Notes: generated from the letters alone by a model not told the origin. Counted from the first letter of the stretch, positions 45,246 to 55,017 are shown. The stretch is DNA of 64,000 nucleotides from Nonomuraea harbinensis (GCF_019396385.1 NZ_JAHKRN010000006.1:124001-188000); one strand, 5' to 3'. Numbers and translations are program-made.

Positions 45246-46409
45246 GTGCCGTCTCCGCGTGATCGCCAGGCCCGCTTCGCCACCTTCGCCGTGTACGCGG
45301 TGCAGGGCCTGTCCTTCGCCACCCTGCTCACCCAGGTCGCACACCTCCAGGACAAACACGGGCTGAGCACCGGGGCGCTGACCGCGCTGCTGCTCATCGT
45401 GCCGGTGTTCGCGGGGGTGGGCAGCGTGGCGGCGGGCGCGTTCGCCGCCCGTCTGGGCAGCCGGCTCCTGCTGCGCCTGGCCCAGCCCGCGGTCGCGGTG
45501 GCCGTCGTGCTCGCCGGCCTGGCTCCCAGCGTGACGCTGCTCGTGCCGGTGCTGCTGCTGTTCGGCGTGGCGGTCGGCGCGGTGGACGCGGGCATGAACA
45601 TGCAGGGCGTGGCGGTCGAGCGCAGGTACGGCCGGGCGGTGCTGAACGGCTTCCACTGCCTGTGGAGCGTGTTCAGCCTGGCGGGCGCGCTGTGGGTGTC
45701 GGCGGCGGGCGACGGGCTGCCCCTGGAGGCGGTCATGGCGATCCCCATGGTGCTCGCCGTCGCGGGGTCGCTCTACGCCGGTCCCCGGCTGTACGCGCCG
45801 GACGAGGAGCGGGCCGGCACCGTGGAGCGCGCCGCCGGGACCCGGTTCCCGTGGGGGCCGATCATCCCGCTCTGCCTGGCCATGGGCTTCCTGTACGTGG
45901 GCGACGCGGCGGTCTCGAACTTCAGCACGGTCTTCATGCAGGACGAGTTGTCCGCCGACGCCCGGGTGATCCCGCTGGCCTACGCCGCCTACCAGGCGAC
46001 CACGCTGCTGGTTCGGCTGGCCGGGGACGTGGTGGTCAGAAGGTACGGTCCCGCAGCCGTCGTCAGGCTGGGCGGGGCGATCGCCACGCTGGGCTTCCTG
46101 GGGATCGTGCTCGCGCCCGGCCAGCCGCTGGCCATCGTGGCGTTCGGGCTGACCGGGGTGGGGCTCTCGGTGGTGGCGCCGCAGTCGTTCTCGGCCGCCG
46201 GGCGGCTGGACCCGTCGGGCACCGGGGTGGCGATCGCCCGGGTCAACCTGTTCAACTACGTCGGCTTCATCGTGGGCTCGGCCCTGGTGGGCGGGCTCGC
46301 GGACGCGGCCGGCATGCGCGTGGGCTTCGCCGCGCCGCTGGTGCTGGCCGCCGCGATCGTGGTCCTGGCGAGGGGGTTCGAGCCGAAGGCGGTCACCTCA
46401 CCGCGGTGA
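45246..46409 (+). CDS. MFS transporter (12 TM, YbjJ/sugar-type)
   Basis: A 387-residue major-facilitator protein with twelve hydrophobic helices and an internal GAVDAGMNMQGVAVERRYGR loop typical of the YbjJ-like subgroup. Substrate unknown. CAGGAGG lies before the GTG start. Convergent with, and overlapping by 12 bp, the Gfo/Idh/MocA gene. Confidence 0.85.
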   Translation: MPSPRDRQARFATFAVYAVQGLSFATLLTQVAHLQDKHGLSTGALTALLLIVPVFAGVGSVAAGAFAARLGSRLLLRLAQPAVAVAVVLAGLAPSVTLLVPVLLLFGVAVGAVDAGMNMQGVAVERRYGRAVLNGFHCLWSVFSLAGALWVSAAGDGLPLEAVMAIPMVLAVAGSLYAGPRLYAPDEERAGTVERAAGTRFPWGPIIPLCLAMGFLYVGDAAVSNFSTVFMQDELSADARVIPLAYAAYQATTLLVRLAGDVVVRRYGPAAVVRLGGAIATLGFLGIVLAPGQPLAIVAFGLTGVGLSVVAPQSFSAAGRLDPSGTGVAIARVNLFNYVGFIVGSALVGGLADAAGMRVGFAAPLVLAAAIVVLARGFEPKAVTSPR

Positions 46410-47348
46410 GCTCGGCCTGACCTCGGCCACCTCGACCGGCCTGCGCTCGCGCCGGGACAGCTCGGCCGCCTCCGCCACGAAGAGCGCCGCCAGCGCGTCC
46501 TCGACCGTGCACAGGCCGTCCGCGCCGCGCAGGAACCCGTCGAGCTCGGCCCGGTAGGCGTCGGCGAACCGGGCGACGAAGTCGGGCCACGGCTCGCCCT
46601 CCGGCGTCAGCCCCTCGGCCGAGGTGAGCGGGGCGCGCGGGCTCAGGCCGACGGCCCTCGTGCCCCTGGTGCCGGCCAGTTCCATGCGGACGTCGTACCC
46701 CGCGCCGTTGTAACGCGAGCCCTGGACGGTGGCGAGCGTGCCGTCGTCCAGGGTGAGGAGCGCGGCGCTGGTGTCGACGTCACCCGCCTCGGCGAAGAAG
46801 GCGGCCCCCCGGTTCGCCCCCGTCGCGTACACCGAGACGACCTCGCGGCCGGTCACCCAGCGCAGGATGTCGAAGTCGTGGATGTGGCAGTCGCGGTAGA
46901 TGCCGCCGGACAGCGGGATGTACCCGGCGGGCGGCGGCGCGGGGTCCGCGGTGATCAGGTGCACCCGGTGCAGGTCGCCGAGCTCGCCCCGGCGCAGCGC
47001 GGCCGCCGCGGCCGCGTACCCGGCGTCGAACCGGCGCTGGAACCCGATCACCACCCGGTTGCCCCCGGCCGCCTCCAGCACCTCCAGCGTGCCCTTGACG
47101 TCGCCGGCCACCGGCTTCTCGCAGAAGGCCGGGACGCCCCGGCGGCACGCCTCAAGCAGCAGCTCGGCGTGGGTGCTCGTGGGGGTGGCGATGACCACCG
47201 CGTCGGCCTCGAAGGGGTCTCCGGGCCTGCCGTGCGGCGAGGTCCGTACGGGGTCGGCCACGATCAGGTCGTCGACCAGCGGGTGCGCGGCCAGCGTCGC
47301 GGCGTGGAACGCGCCGATCCGTCCCAGCCCCAGCAAACCCACGCGCAT
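46398..47348 (-). CDS. Gfo/Idh/MocA-family oxidoreductase with shortened Rossmann region
   Basis: A 316-residue NAD(P)-dependent oxidoreductase related to inositol 2-dehydrogenases. Nucleotide motif GLLGLGRIGAFHA at residues 4-16, VVIATPTSTHAE, and the catalytic-type EKPVAGD; C-terminal motifs SGGIYRDCHIHDFDILRW. Between strand 2 (VADPV) and DAVVIA only about 14 residues are present, where homologues usually have around 35-40, so a helix/strand of the Rossmann fold seems deleted. Possibly active on inositol or a related sugar acid; unproven. Confidence 0.85.
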   Translation of the reverse strand: MRVGLLGLGRIGAFHAATLAAHPLVDDLIVADPVRTSPHGRPGDPFEADAVVIATPTSTHAELLLEACRRGVPAFCEKPVAGDVKGTLEVLEAAGGNRVVIGFQRRFDAGYAAAAAALRRGELGDLHRVHLITADPAPPPAGYIPLSGGIYRDCHIHDFDILRWVTGREVVSVYATGANRGAAFFAEAGDVDTSAALLTLDDGTLATVQGSRYNGAGYDVRMELAGTRGTRAVGLSPRAPLTSAEGLTPEGEPWPDFVARFADAYRAELDGFLRGADGLCTVEDALAALFVAEAAELSRRERRPVEVAEVRPSSPR

Positions 47349-47384
47349 GGCACCTCCCGTTGGGATCGGCCTTCTTTGTAACCC

Positions 47385-48755
47385 TCAGATCTCTATTTGT
47401 CCAGACATAAGGACTTTAAGCCCTTGTATCGTCTCCGCAGCGCGGCGCGCGGGCAACCGGGCGAACCCGGCCACCACCGCCGGCGGGCCGGCGCCGAAGC
47501 GCATCCGGCCGACCGGCTCGGCGACCAGGCCCAGCTTCCGGGCCGCCGCGGCCATCCGGTCCTCGTCCCAGCCCCGCGGCAGCTCCAGGTAGACGTGCAG
47601 GCCCGCCTCGATGCCCAGGACCCGGACCTCGGGCAGCTCGCGGGCCAGCGACTCGACCAGGGCGTCCCGGCGGCGGCGGTACTCCCTGCGCATCCGCCGC
47701 AGGTGCCTGTCGTAGCCGCCGGTGCGCAGGAAGTGAGCCAGCGCGTACTGCTCGATCACCGGGGAGCCCAGGTCCAGCTCGCCCCGGGCGCGGCGGACCG
47801 CCTCGGCCAGGCGGGCCGGGGCGACGACCCAGCCCAGCCGCAGGCCGGGCGCCAGCGCCTTGCTCACGCTGCCGGACAGGATCACCCGGTCGGGCGCGAG
47901 CCCCTGGAGGCAGCCGACCGGGTCGCGGTCGAAGCGGAACTCGGCGTCGTAGTCGTCCTCCAGGATGACCCGGTCGCCGTCGCGGGCCCACTCCATGAGC
48001 GCGGCCCGCCGCGCGGGCGAGAGCACCACGCCCGTGGGGAACTGGTGCGCCGGCGTGACCAGCGCCGCGTCCGCGCGGTCCCGCAGCGCCGTCACGTCCA
48101 GCCCTTCACCGTCGACCGGGACCGGCACCGGGTCCGCGCCCGCGCGGCGCAGCAGCGGGAGCTGGCGGTGGCTGCCCGGGTCCTCCACCGCGAGCCGGAG
48201 CCGGCCGGCCCCCGCGAGGACGCGCAGGACCAGGCTCAGCCCCTGGGCCACGCCGCCGACCACGACCAGGTTGTCCGGGCGCACGTCGGCGGCCCGCACC
48301 CGCCTCAGATAGCCGGCCAGCTCCTCGCGCAGCTCGGGGACGCCGCCGGGGTCGCCGTAGTCGAGCGCGTCGCCGGGCATGGTGGCGAGGACGTGGCGGA
48401 TCGCGGCCAGCCAGCGTTCCCTCGGGAAGAAGCCGAGGTCGGGCGAGGTGGGGCGGTGCCCGTAGTAGGGGGCGCCCTCCTGGACCGGCGAGGGCTCGGC
48501 GCGGTGCGCGGCGGTCGCGGCGACCTGGGTGCCGGCGCCGACGCGGGAGACGAGGAACCCCTCGGCGACGAGCTGCTCGTACGCCTCGACCACGACGCCG
48601 CGGGAGACGCTCAGGTCGGCGGCGAGGTCGCGGGTGGCGGGCAGGCGGGTGCCGGGGGCGAGGCGGCCATGACGGACGGAGTCGCGCAGATGGGAGGCGA
48701 TCTGCCCGGCGATCCCCCCTTTTTCCCGATTTATTGGCACATGGAGGTCGGCCAC
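47385..48755 (-). CDS. MocR-type GntR/aminotransferase regulator
   Basis: A 456-residue PLP-binding regulator. N-terminal GntR winged helix (residues 1-75, ARPGTRLP-like RLAPGTRLPATRDLAADLSV), then an aminotransferase class I fold with DYGDPGGVPELREEL, ILEDDYDAEFRFD and the PLP-lysine loop LSGSVSKALAPGLRLGW. MocR proteins sense PLP or amino-acid derivatives. Divergent from an EamA transporter, with repeated half-sites in the gap, so that gene is the likely target. AGAGGA lies 6 nt before GTG 48755. Confidence 0.93.
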   Translation of the reverse strand: MADLHVPINREKGGIAGQIASHLRDSVRHGRLAPGTRLPATRDLAADLSVSRGVVVEAYEQLVAEGFLVSRVGAGTQVAATAAHRAEPSPVQEGAPYYGHRPTSPDLGFFPRERWLAAIRHVLATMPGDALDYGDPGGVPELREELAGYLRRVRAADVRPDNLVVVGGVAQGLSLVLRVLAGAGRLRLAVEDPGSHRQLPLLRRAGADPVPVPVDGEGLDVTALRDRADAALVTPAHQFPTGVVLSPARRAALMEWARDGDRVILEDDYDAEFRFDRDPVGCLQGLAPDRVILSGSVSKALAPGLRLGWVVAPARLAEAVRRARGELDLGSPVIEQYALAHFLRTGGYDRHLRRMRREYRRRRDALVESLARELPEVRVLGIEAGLHVYLELPRGWDEDRMAAAARKLGLVAEPVGRMRFGAGPPAVVAGFARLPARRAAETIQGLKVLMSGQIEI

Positions 48756-48803
48756 ATTGGTCCTCTGTCGCAGCGCTGGATTGGACTGTTTACGCGGACC
48801 ATT
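48756..48803. promoter_or_regulatory. MocR operator repeats
   Basis: Three related half-sites in the divergent promoter: ATTGGTCC (48756-48763), ATTGGACT (48780-48787) and, inverted, GGACCATT (48796-48803). Spaced direct repeats are typical for MocR regulators. Confidence 0.5.
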
Positions 48804-48823
48804 GTGTCCCTAGCCTGGCAGCC

Positions 48824-49732
48824 ATGAGAAGCGGAGTCGCCGGTGCCACCGCGGCCATGTTCTGTGTGGGCACCCTGGCCGGAGTGTCCGACCTGGTCGG
48901 GGACTATCCCGTGTACGGCGGGCAGGCCGTGCGCTACCTGGTCGCGGCCGTCATCCTGGTGGCGATCACCCGGGTGATGGGGCTGCGGTTCGTCCGCCTG
49001 ACGCCCCGGGAGTGGCTGCTGCTCGGCGCGCTGGCCCTGACCGGGCTCGCGCTGTTCAACGTGTTCGTGGTCGAGTCCGCCCGCGCCGCCGGGCCGGCGC
49101 TCGTCGGCACCGTCCTCGGCACCGTGCCGCTCTGGCTGGCGTTCGCCGGCGGCCGACCGGCGCCGCGCCTGCTCGCCGGGGCCACCGTGGTCGTGGCGGG
49201 CGCGACGCTCGCCACCGGGCTCGGCAGCGGCAACCTGCCCGGCCTGCTGTGGGCGCTGGGCGCGCTGGCGGGCGAGGTGTGCTTCTCCGTGCTGGCGCTG
49301 CCGCTGCTGCCGAAGCTCGGCGCGATCCGGGTGTCGACGTACTCCACGGTGCTGGCCGTGCCGATGCTGGCGGCGATCGGGGTGGTGCGCGAGGGGCCGG
49401 GCATGCTCCGGGTGCCGACCACGGCCGAGGCGCTGGGCTTCGGCTACCTGGCCGTGGTGGTGACCGTGGTGGCGTTCCTGCTCTGGTACAGCTCGCTGCC
49501 CAGACTGGGGCCGGGCAGGGCGGGGCTGTTCGCCGGGCTCATCCCGGTCGGCGCGATCGTCACCGGGCTGGTGCTCGGCGTCGCCACGCCGTCCGCCTAC
49601 GACCTGGCCGGGGCGGGGCTGGTGATCGCGGGCATCCTGGTCGGGCTGAGCGGGGCGCGCTCCCGTACCTCCGAGGCGACCCCCGCGCCACCCAAGGGAC
49701 GGACGGTGACCGGCAAAGGCGTACCCTTCTAG
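48824..49732 (+). CDS. EamA/DMT-family transporter
   Basis: A 302-residue ten-TM drug/metabolite transporter with two EamA repeats (GQAVRYLVAAVILV in the first, LPRLGPGRAGLFAGLIPVGA in the second). Probably exports an amino acid or metabolite sensed by the divergent MocR regulator. ATG 48824 is chosen because TAGCCT lies 7 nt upstream (leaderless pattern); an in-frame upstream extension would overlap the operator and MocR start. Confidence 0.88.
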   Translation: MRSGVAGATAAMFCVGTLAGVSDLVGDYPVYGGQAVRYLVAAVILVAITRVMGLRFVRLTPREWLLLGALALTGLALFNVFVVESARAAGPALVGTVLGTVPLWLAFAGGRPAPRLLAGATVVVAGATLATGLGSGNLPGLLWALGALAGEVCFSVLALPLLPKLGAIRVSTYSTVLAVPMLAAIGVVREGPGMLRVPTTAEALGFGYLAVVVTVVAFLLWYSSLPRLGPGRAGLFAGLIPVGAIVTGLVLGVATPSAYDLAGAGLVIAGILVGLSGARSRTSEATPAPPKGRTVTGKGVPF

Positions 49733-49750
49733 CGGATCGAAAGGATGGAC

Positions 49751-51406
49751 ATGGCCGACTTCGACTACACCGACCTTCTCCCGCTGGGTGCCGACGACAC
49801 CGAATACCGGCTGATCACATCGGAAGGGGTGCGGACGGTCGAGGCGGCGGGGCGCACGTTCCTCGAAGTGGACCCCGAGGCGCTGCGGCAGCTCACCGAG
49901 GCCGCCATCCACGACATCTCCCACTTCCTGCGCCCGTCCCACCTGGCCCAGCTCCGCAAGATCGTCGATGACCCCGAGTCCAGCGGCAACGACCGGTTCG
50001 TGGCGCTCGACCTGCTGAAGAACGCCTCCATCTCGGCCGGCGGCGTGCTCCCCATGTGCCAGGACACCGGCACCGCGATCGTCATGGGCAAGCGCGGCCG
50101 CCACGTCCTCACCGACGGCCGCGACGCCGAGGCCATCTCCCGCGGCGTGTACGACGCGTACACCAAGCTCAACCTGCGCTACTCCCAGATGACCCCGCTG
50201 TCCATGTGGGACGAGAAGAACACCGGCAGCAACCTGCCCGCCCAGATCGAGCTCTACGCCGAGGACCCGCACGGCCACCCCGACGAGTACAAACTGCTGT
50301 TCATGGCCAAGGGCGGCGGATCGGCCAACAAGTCGTTCCTCTACCAGGAGACCAAGGCCGTGCTCAACGAGAAGCGGATGATGGCCTTCCTGGAGGAGAA
50401 GATCCGCTCCCTCGGCACCGCCGCCTGCCCGCCCTACCACCTGGCCGTGGTGGTGGGCGGCACGTCCGCCGAGTACGCGCTCAAGACCGCCAAGTACGCC
50501 AGCGCCCGCTACCTCGACTCGATCCCCACCGAGGGCTCCGAGTCCGGCCACGGCTTCCGCGACCTGGAGATGGAGGCCAAGGTCTTCGAGCTGACGCAGA
50601 AGCTCGGCATCGGCGCGCAGTTCGGCGGCAAGTACTTCTGCCACGACGTGCGGGTGATCCGGCTGCCGCGCCACGGCGCCTCCTGCCCGGTGGCCATCGC
50701 CGTCTCCTGCTCGGCCGACCGGCAGGCGCTCGCCAAGATCACTCCCGAGGGCGTGTTCCTGGAGCGGCTGGAGACGGACCCGGCGCGGTTCCTGCCCGAC
50801 ACCACCGACGAGCACCTGTCCGGCGACGTCGTCCCGATCGACCTCAACCGGCCGATGCCGGAGATCCTGGCCGAGCTGTCGAAGTATCCGGTCAAGACCC
50901 GGCTGTCGCTCACCGGGCCGCTCGTCGTGGCCCGCGACATCGCGCACGCCAAGATCGCGGAGCTGCTCGACGGGGGCGGCGAGATGCCGCAGTACCTGAA
51001 GGACCACGCGGTCTACTACGCGGGCCCGGCCAAGACCCCGGAAGGGTACGCGTCCGGCTCGTTCGGGCCGACCACCGCGGGCCGGATGGACTCGTACGTG
51101 GAGCGCTTCCAGGCCGCCGGCGGCTCGATGGTGATGCTGGCCAAGGGCAACAGGTCACAGCAGGTGACCGAGGCCTGCGGGCAGTACGGCGGCTTCTACC
51201 TGGGCTCCATCGGCGGCCCCGCAGCCCGGCTGGCGCAGGACTGCATCAAGAAGGTCGAGGTGCTGGAGTATCCGGAGCTGGGGATGGAGGCGATCTGGAA
51301 GATCGAGGTGGTCGACTTCCCGGCCTTCGTCGTGGTCGACGACAAGGGCAACGACTTCTTCACCGACACCACCGGGCCGGTGCTGTCGATCGGCCGGCGG
51401 CGCTGA
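49751..51406 (+). CDS. class I (iron-sulfur) fumarate hydratase
   Basis: A 551-residue [4Fe-4S] fumarase catalysing fumarate to malate. Motifs: [17 protein letters not shown] (cluster Cys near residue 103), [35 protein letters not shown] and the C-terminal [15 protein letters not shown] plus [12 protein letters not shown]. It is oxygen-sensitive as a family, complementing the class II enzyme 3.6 kb downstream. ATG 49751 is favoured over ATG 49745 because GAAAGG is too close to the latter. A strong terminator follows. Confidence 0.94.
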   Translation: MADFDYTDLLPLGADDTEYRLITSEGVRTVEAAGRTFLEVDPEALRQLTEAAIHDISHFLRPSHLAQLRKIVDDPESSGNDRFVALDLLKNASISAGGVLPMCQDTGTAIVMGKRGRHVLTDGRDAEAISRGVYDAYTKLNLRYSQMTPLSMWDEKNTGSNLPAQIELYAEDPHGHPDEYKLLFMAKGGGSANKSFLYQETKAVLNEKRMMAFLEEKIRSLGTAACPPYHLAVVVGGTSAEYALKTAKYASARYLDSIPTEGSESGHGFRDLEMEAKVFELTQKLGIGAQFGGKYFCHDVRVIRLPRHGASCPVAIAVSCSADRQALAKITPEGVFLERLETDPARFLPDTTDEHLSGDVVPIDLNRPMPEILAELSKYPVKTRLSLTGPLVVARDIAHAKIAELLDGGGEMPQYLKDHAVYYAGPAKTPEGYASGSFGPTTAGRMDSYVERFQAAGGSMVMLAKGNRSQQVTEACGQYGGFYLGSIGGPAARLAQDCIKKVEVLEYPELGMEAIWKIEVVDFPAFVVVDDKGNDFFTDTTGPVLSIGRRR

Positions 51407-51411
51407 CCCGT

Positions 51412-51442
51412 GGCCGGTGCCGGGTGACACCCGGCACCGGCC
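51412..51442. terminator. hairpin terminator after class I fumarase
   Basis: Near-perfect 31-nt palindrome (GGCCGGTGCCGGGTG, one base, then its complement) between the fumarase stop and the convergent DUF5999 gene. Confidence 0.85.
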
Positions 51443-51444
51443 GC

Positions 51445-51633
51445 TCAGGCGGCGAGCAGCGTGCGGTGGGGGGCGACGACCGAGCCGTCGGGGAGCAGCA
51501 GGCCGGTGTCCTCGAACAGCACCACACCGTTGCAGAGCAGGCTCCAGCCCTGGTCGGGGTGGGCCTTGAGCACGTGAGCGGCCTCACGGTCCAAGGAGCC
51601 GGCGCTGGGACATTCGGGGAAGTGACTGCACAT
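51445..51633 (-). CDS. DUF5999 family small protein
   Basis: A 62-residue protein of the actinobacterial DUF5999 family: MCSHFPECPSAGSLDREAAH start with a Cys/His-rich head, then WSLLCNGVVLFEDTGLLLPD and PHRTLLAA. Role unknown; the spaced Cys/His residues might bind metal. GAGAGGTG lies just before the ATG. Confidence 0.8.
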   Translation of the reverse strand: MCSHFPECPSAGSLDREAAHVLKAHPDQGWSLLCNGVVLFEDTGLLLPDGSVVAPHRTLLAA

Positions 51634-51671
51634 CTCGCACCTCTCAGGTGGCGCTCCTGGTTGTCCTGGTC

Positions 51672-51764
51672 TCAGTAGGGCAGCTTGCGCCCCGACGGCG
51701 TGCGGAGGTCCAGCGAGGTCGCGCTCGGCCTGCGGGGCCGGCGCCGAACCCGGATCTGGCGCAT
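51672..51764 (-). CDS. possible 30-residue basic small protein
   Basis: A short frame MRQIRVRRRPRRPSATSLDL ending RTPSGRKLPY, very Arg-rich, 38 bp upstream of DUF5999 on the same strand. GAGGA lies 10 nt before its ATG. The composition and the clean relation to the next ribosome site suggest a real bicistronic micro-protein, but chance cannot be excluded. The remaining 51765-51990 shows nothing I can assign. Confidence 0.3.
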   Translation of the reverse strand: MRQIRVRRRPRRPSATSLDLRTPSGRKLPY

Positions 51765-51992
51765 CTTCCTCACGTCCTCTGGTCTTCGTCGGTCGACCTT
51801 CGGGCGGATGCCTTCATTCTGACGACCGGCACCGACAGTTTCCGGCCTCCTCTGAGGATCCCTGCCCGTTGCGCCCACGATGCCCCCGCGCCCTTACCAC
51901 AGCCTTACAACCTGCTGACGGTGTCGTGTGCGCGCCTTTCAGAAGGGCTGCGGACCACTCGCGGGGGAAAGCGCCATGACATGTCACTGACC

Positions 51993-52054
51993 CGACCAGT
52001 CAGGCGAGTTGACTTGGATTCGCAACAAATAATCGGCCCGGCCTCTACTGGTCG
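51993..52054. promoter_or_regulatory. promoter region of first Ser/Thr kinase with split inverted repeat
   Basis: CGACCAGT (51993-52000) and its exact complement ACTGGTCG (52047-52054) bracket an AT-rich segment. The right arm lies at the expected -35 position for the TAAGCT hexamer at 52070-52075, 7 nt before the kinase ATG. Looks like a looped operator over a leaderless promoter. Confidence 0.45.
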
Positions 52055-52082
52055 GTTTACACGAATAGGTAAGCTGCCAGGC

Positions 52083-53192
52083 ATGCGTGCGCCCTCCGGT
52101 TACCTCCTCGCCGCGCGCTACCGGCTCGTGGAGCCGGTCGGACGCGGCGGCATGGGCACCGTGTGGCGGGCACATGACGAGCTGCTCAATCGTGAAGTGG
52201 CGGTCAAGGAGGTCCGCCTGCCCAAAGTCCTCGACGAGGAGTTGCGTGCCGAGTTGTGCGCGCGCACCGAGCGCGAGGGCCGGGCGACCGCGATGGTGGC
52301 GCACCCGTCCGTGATCACGGTCTTCGACGTGGTCACCGAGGACGACCGGCCGTGGATCGTCATGGAGCTGCTCCGCGCCAGGTCCCTTGAGCAGCTCATC
52401 CAGGAGCGGGGGCCGCTGGAGCCGCGCAGGGTGGCCGAGATCGGCCGCCAGATCCTCGGCGCGCTCCGCGCCGTCCACGCCAAGGGCATCCTTCACCGCG
52501 ACGTGAAGCCCAGCAACGTGCTGGTGACCGAGGACCGCGCGGTGCTCACCGACTTCGGCCTGGCCGCGCTCGAAGGCGACGTCTCCATCACCCAGGCGGG
52601 CATCGTCCTCGGCTCGGCCGGCTACATCGCGCCGGAGCGCGTGCTCGGCTCCAAGGCCAGCCCCGCCGCCGACCTGTGGTCGCTCGGCGCGACCCTCTAC
52701 ACCGCCGTCGAGGGCCGCGGCCTCCACGGACGGCGTACGGCGGCCGCCGCGCTCGCGGCGCTGACCAGTGGCGAGCCGATCCCGATGAGCAAGGCGGGGC
52801 CGCTCGCGCCGGTCCTGGACGCGCTGCTCCGCATCGACCCCCACACCCGCCTCGACTCCGTGCGCGCCTCGCTGATGCTGACCCGCGTCGCGGGGGGCGG
52901 CTCGGCCGAGGAGCCGCTGACCCCGCGCAGGCTCCCGCGTCCCGCGATGGTGCCGAGCGCGCCCGCTTTCGCACGCCGGCCCACCCACCGCGGCCTCCAC
53001 CGGGCCGACGTCACCACACCCCCGTTGAGTGTTCCCCCGCAGCGTCAGGAACGCCGGCCGGGTGAGGGTGTCCACCGCAGGCGGGTCGAATCCCGTCCAA
53101 TGCCATCCACTTATGCCCGTTTCATGGCTACGGTGATAAAGTTGTTCCTTCCTCGGCGGTTCTGGCCTAGAGAACTTCGCAAGCGAGGGTAA
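52083..53192 (+). CDS. Ser/Thr protein kinase (Hanks type), soluble
   Basis: A 369-residue kinase. Gly-loop VGRGGMGTVWRA; Lys42 in VAVKEV; catalytic HRDVKPSN (Asp140); DFGLA (Asp157); APER of subdomain VIII. The roughly 100 residues after the kinase domain are basic and Pro-rich and end in an amphipathic segment (FMATVIKLFLPRRFWP) rather than a clear TM helix, so it is probably cytosolic or peripheral. ATG 52083 has TAAGCT 7 nt upstream. It is 35 bp upstream of a second, closely similar kinase. Confidence 0.92.
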   Translation: MRAPSGYLLAARYRLVEPVGRGGMGTVWRAHDELLNREVAVKEVRLPKVLDEELRAELCARTEREGRATAMVAHPSVITVFDVVTEDDRPWIVMELLRARSLEQLIQERGPLEPRRVAEIGRQILGALRAVHAKGILHRDVKPSNVLVTEDRAVLTDFGLAALEGDVSITQAGIVLGSAGYIAPERVLGSKASPAADLWSLGATLYTAVEGRGLHGRRTAAAALAALTSGEPIPMSKAGPLAPVLDALLRIDPHTRLDSVRASLMLTRVAGGGSAEEPLTPRRLPRPAMVPSAPAFARRPTHRGLHRADVTTPPLSVPPQRQERRPGEGVHRRRVESRPMPSTYARFMATVIKLFLPRRFWPRELRKRG

Positions 53193-53227
53193 AGCACTTC
53201 CCAAGCGAGAATCGATATCTTCTTCTC

Positions 53228-54988
53228 ATGCCGGAACAGCAGACGCACCTGCTCGCGGAGCGCTACGAGCTCCTCGCGCCGCTCGGCCGCGGCACCATGG
53301 GCACCGTGTGGCGGGCCCGTGACCGCGCGCTCGGCCGCGAGGTCGCGGTCAAGGAGATCCGCCAGGACTCGGGGCTGACCGAGGAGCAGCGCGCCGAGCT
53401 GCGCGAACGCATGGTCCGCGAAGGGCGCCTCGCCGCCCGCATCAGCCATCCGGCGGTCGCGGCCATCCACGACGTCATCGTGCACGCCAACCGGCCGTGG
53501 ATCATCATGGAGCTCGTCGAGGGCCGCTCCATGGAACAGGTGATCGACGAGGAGGGCCCGCTCCCGCCCCGGCTGGTGGCGGAGATCGGCGTCGACCTGC
53601 TGGGCGCGCTGCGCGCCGCGCACGCCCAGGGCATCACCCACCGCGACGTCAAGCCCGGCAACGTGCTCATCACCGAGACCGGGCGCGTGGTGCTCACCGA
53701 CTTCGGCATCGCCAAGGCCGAGGGCGACTCCAAACTGACCAGGACCGGCATGGTCATCGGCTCGCCCGGCTACACCGCGCCGGAACGTGCCAGAGGCGAC
53801 TACACCGGCCCCGAGTCCGACCTCTGGTCACTCGGGGCGACGCTCTACTTCGCCGTCGAGGGCCGTCCCGCGTACGAGCGGGCGACGATCGCCGAGACGC
53901 TGGCGGCGCTGCTCAGTGAGAGCGCCGACCCGCCCACCCAGGCGGGCCCGCTGCGGCCCGTGCTCGACGGTCTGCTCAACAAGGACCATCAGCGCCGGCT
54001 GAACGCCGCCCAGGCGGAGACCATGCTGCGGATGGTCGCAGACACGCCGACCAGCGAGATGCCGGTGATCACGGCCGAGTCACTCGCCGACCAGGAGCCC
54101 TCCTTGCCCCAAGCCCCCCGTCCCGGCGCCTCGCCCCAGGCCGGCCCGGTCCCTCCGGGCGCCGGCCCCGTACCCACCGGTTTCCCCGGCCCGGCGGGCG
54201 GGCCCAGCCACTTCGGCTCCGGTCCCGCTCCTGGCGACCGCCCGTACCCGCAGGCTCCGGCCGCGCAGACGCCCCCCTCCCCCGATGCGGGCGCCCCCCG
54301 CCCCGCCGGAGCCAACCCCTACGCCGGCACCGACCCGCACGGCCGCCCAGGACCGAGCAGGTCCGACCCCCACGGCACGGGACCCAGCGGTTCCGACCCG
54401 TACGGCACAGGACCGAGCGGTCCTGACCCCCACGGCACGGGACCCAGCGGTTCCGACCCGTACGGCGCGGGATCGGGTGGGGGGAACCCGTACGGCGCCG
54501 GACGTGACGCGTTCAGCCGCCCGCCCGCGCAGGAGCGTCCGCAGGACTCGGAGCGCACCGTGAGCATGATGCGTCCGAAGACCCCGCTCCCCCAGACGCC
54601 GAGCCCGCAGGGCCCGCCCCCGCAGCGCGGGCCGCACTCCGACGAGGGCGCCTTCACCACGACCCGTCTCCCCCGCCCCCAGCCGAACTCCCCCGGCCTC
54701 CAGGTCTACCCGCCCGCCCCGCAGCAGCAGCCGCCCGGCCAGGGCCCGCAGCAGATGCCGCACCCGTCGGGCCCTCAGCAGATGCCGCCGCGTCGGCAGC
54801 AGCAGCAGTTCCCGCCGGCCCTGCCGCCGGAGCCGGACGACGCGCCCGGTCTCGGCACCGACCTGTTCTCGATCGTCGGCCCCGAGCAACGCCCCAGCAA
54901 CCGCACCGGCATGCTGGTGCTCATGGGGGTGGCCGCCGCGGCCGCCGTGGTGATCGCCATCCTCGTCGTGGCACTGCTGACGAACTGA
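53228..54988 (+). CDS. Ser/Thr protein kinase with Pro/Gly-rich repeat linker and C-terminal TM
   Basis: A 586-residue kinase. Gly-loop [12 protein letters not shown], Lys42, HRDVKPGN (Asp140), DFGIAKAEG (Asp158), APERARGDY. Residues about 285-560 are a Pro/Gly/Gln-rich linker with [13 protein letters not shown] repeats, followed by one TM helix near the end ([23 protein letters not shown]) and only two residues outside, so there is no extracellular sensor domain. The alignment with the preceding kinase (same K/D/D numbering) suggests tandem duplication. TATCTT lies 6 nt before ATG 53228. Confidence 0.93.
   Translation: MPEQQTHLLAERYELLAPLGRGTMGTVWRARDRALGREVAVKEIRQDSGLTEEQRAELRERMVREGRLAARISHPAVAAIHDVIVHANRPWIIMELVEGRSMEQVIDEEGPLPPRLVAEIGVDLLGALRAAHAQGITHRDVKPGNVLITETGRVVLTDFGIAKAEGDSKLTRTGMVIGSPGYTAPERARGDYTGPESDLWSLGATLYFAVEGRPAYERATIAETLAALLSESADPPTQAGPLRPVLDGLLNKDHQRRLNAAQAETMLRMVADTPTSEMPVITAESLADQEPSLPQAPRPGASPQAGPVPPGAGPVPTGFPGPAGGPSHFGSGPAPGDRPYPQAPAAQTPPSPDAGAPRPAGANPYAGTDPHGRPGPSRSDPHGTGPSGSDPYGTGPSGPDPHGTGPSGSDPYGAGSGGGNPYGAGRDAFSRPPAQERPQDSERTVSMMRPKTPLPQTPSPQGPPPQRGPHSDEGAFTTTRLPRPQPNSPGLQVYPPAPQQQPPGQGPQQMPHPSGPQQMPPRRQQQQFPPALPPEPDDAPGLGTDLFSIVGPEQRPSNRTGMLVLMGVAAAAAVVIAILVVALLTN
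54361..54480 (+). repeat. 60-bp direct repeat in the kinase linker
   Basis: 54361-54420 and 54421-54480 are near-identical (the first 6 bases and the end differ), encoding two copies of [15 protein letters not shown]. Recent in-frame duplication. Confidence 0.9.
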
Positions 54989-55017
54989 TCCGCCCGCTGT
55001 GGGTAAGACTGGGAGGC

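Noticed and set aside
53081..53100. T-loop-like GGTCGAATCCC suggesting a tRNA
   Set aside because: It lies inside the kinase coding frame and no D-arm, anticodon arm or acceptor stem can be built around it.
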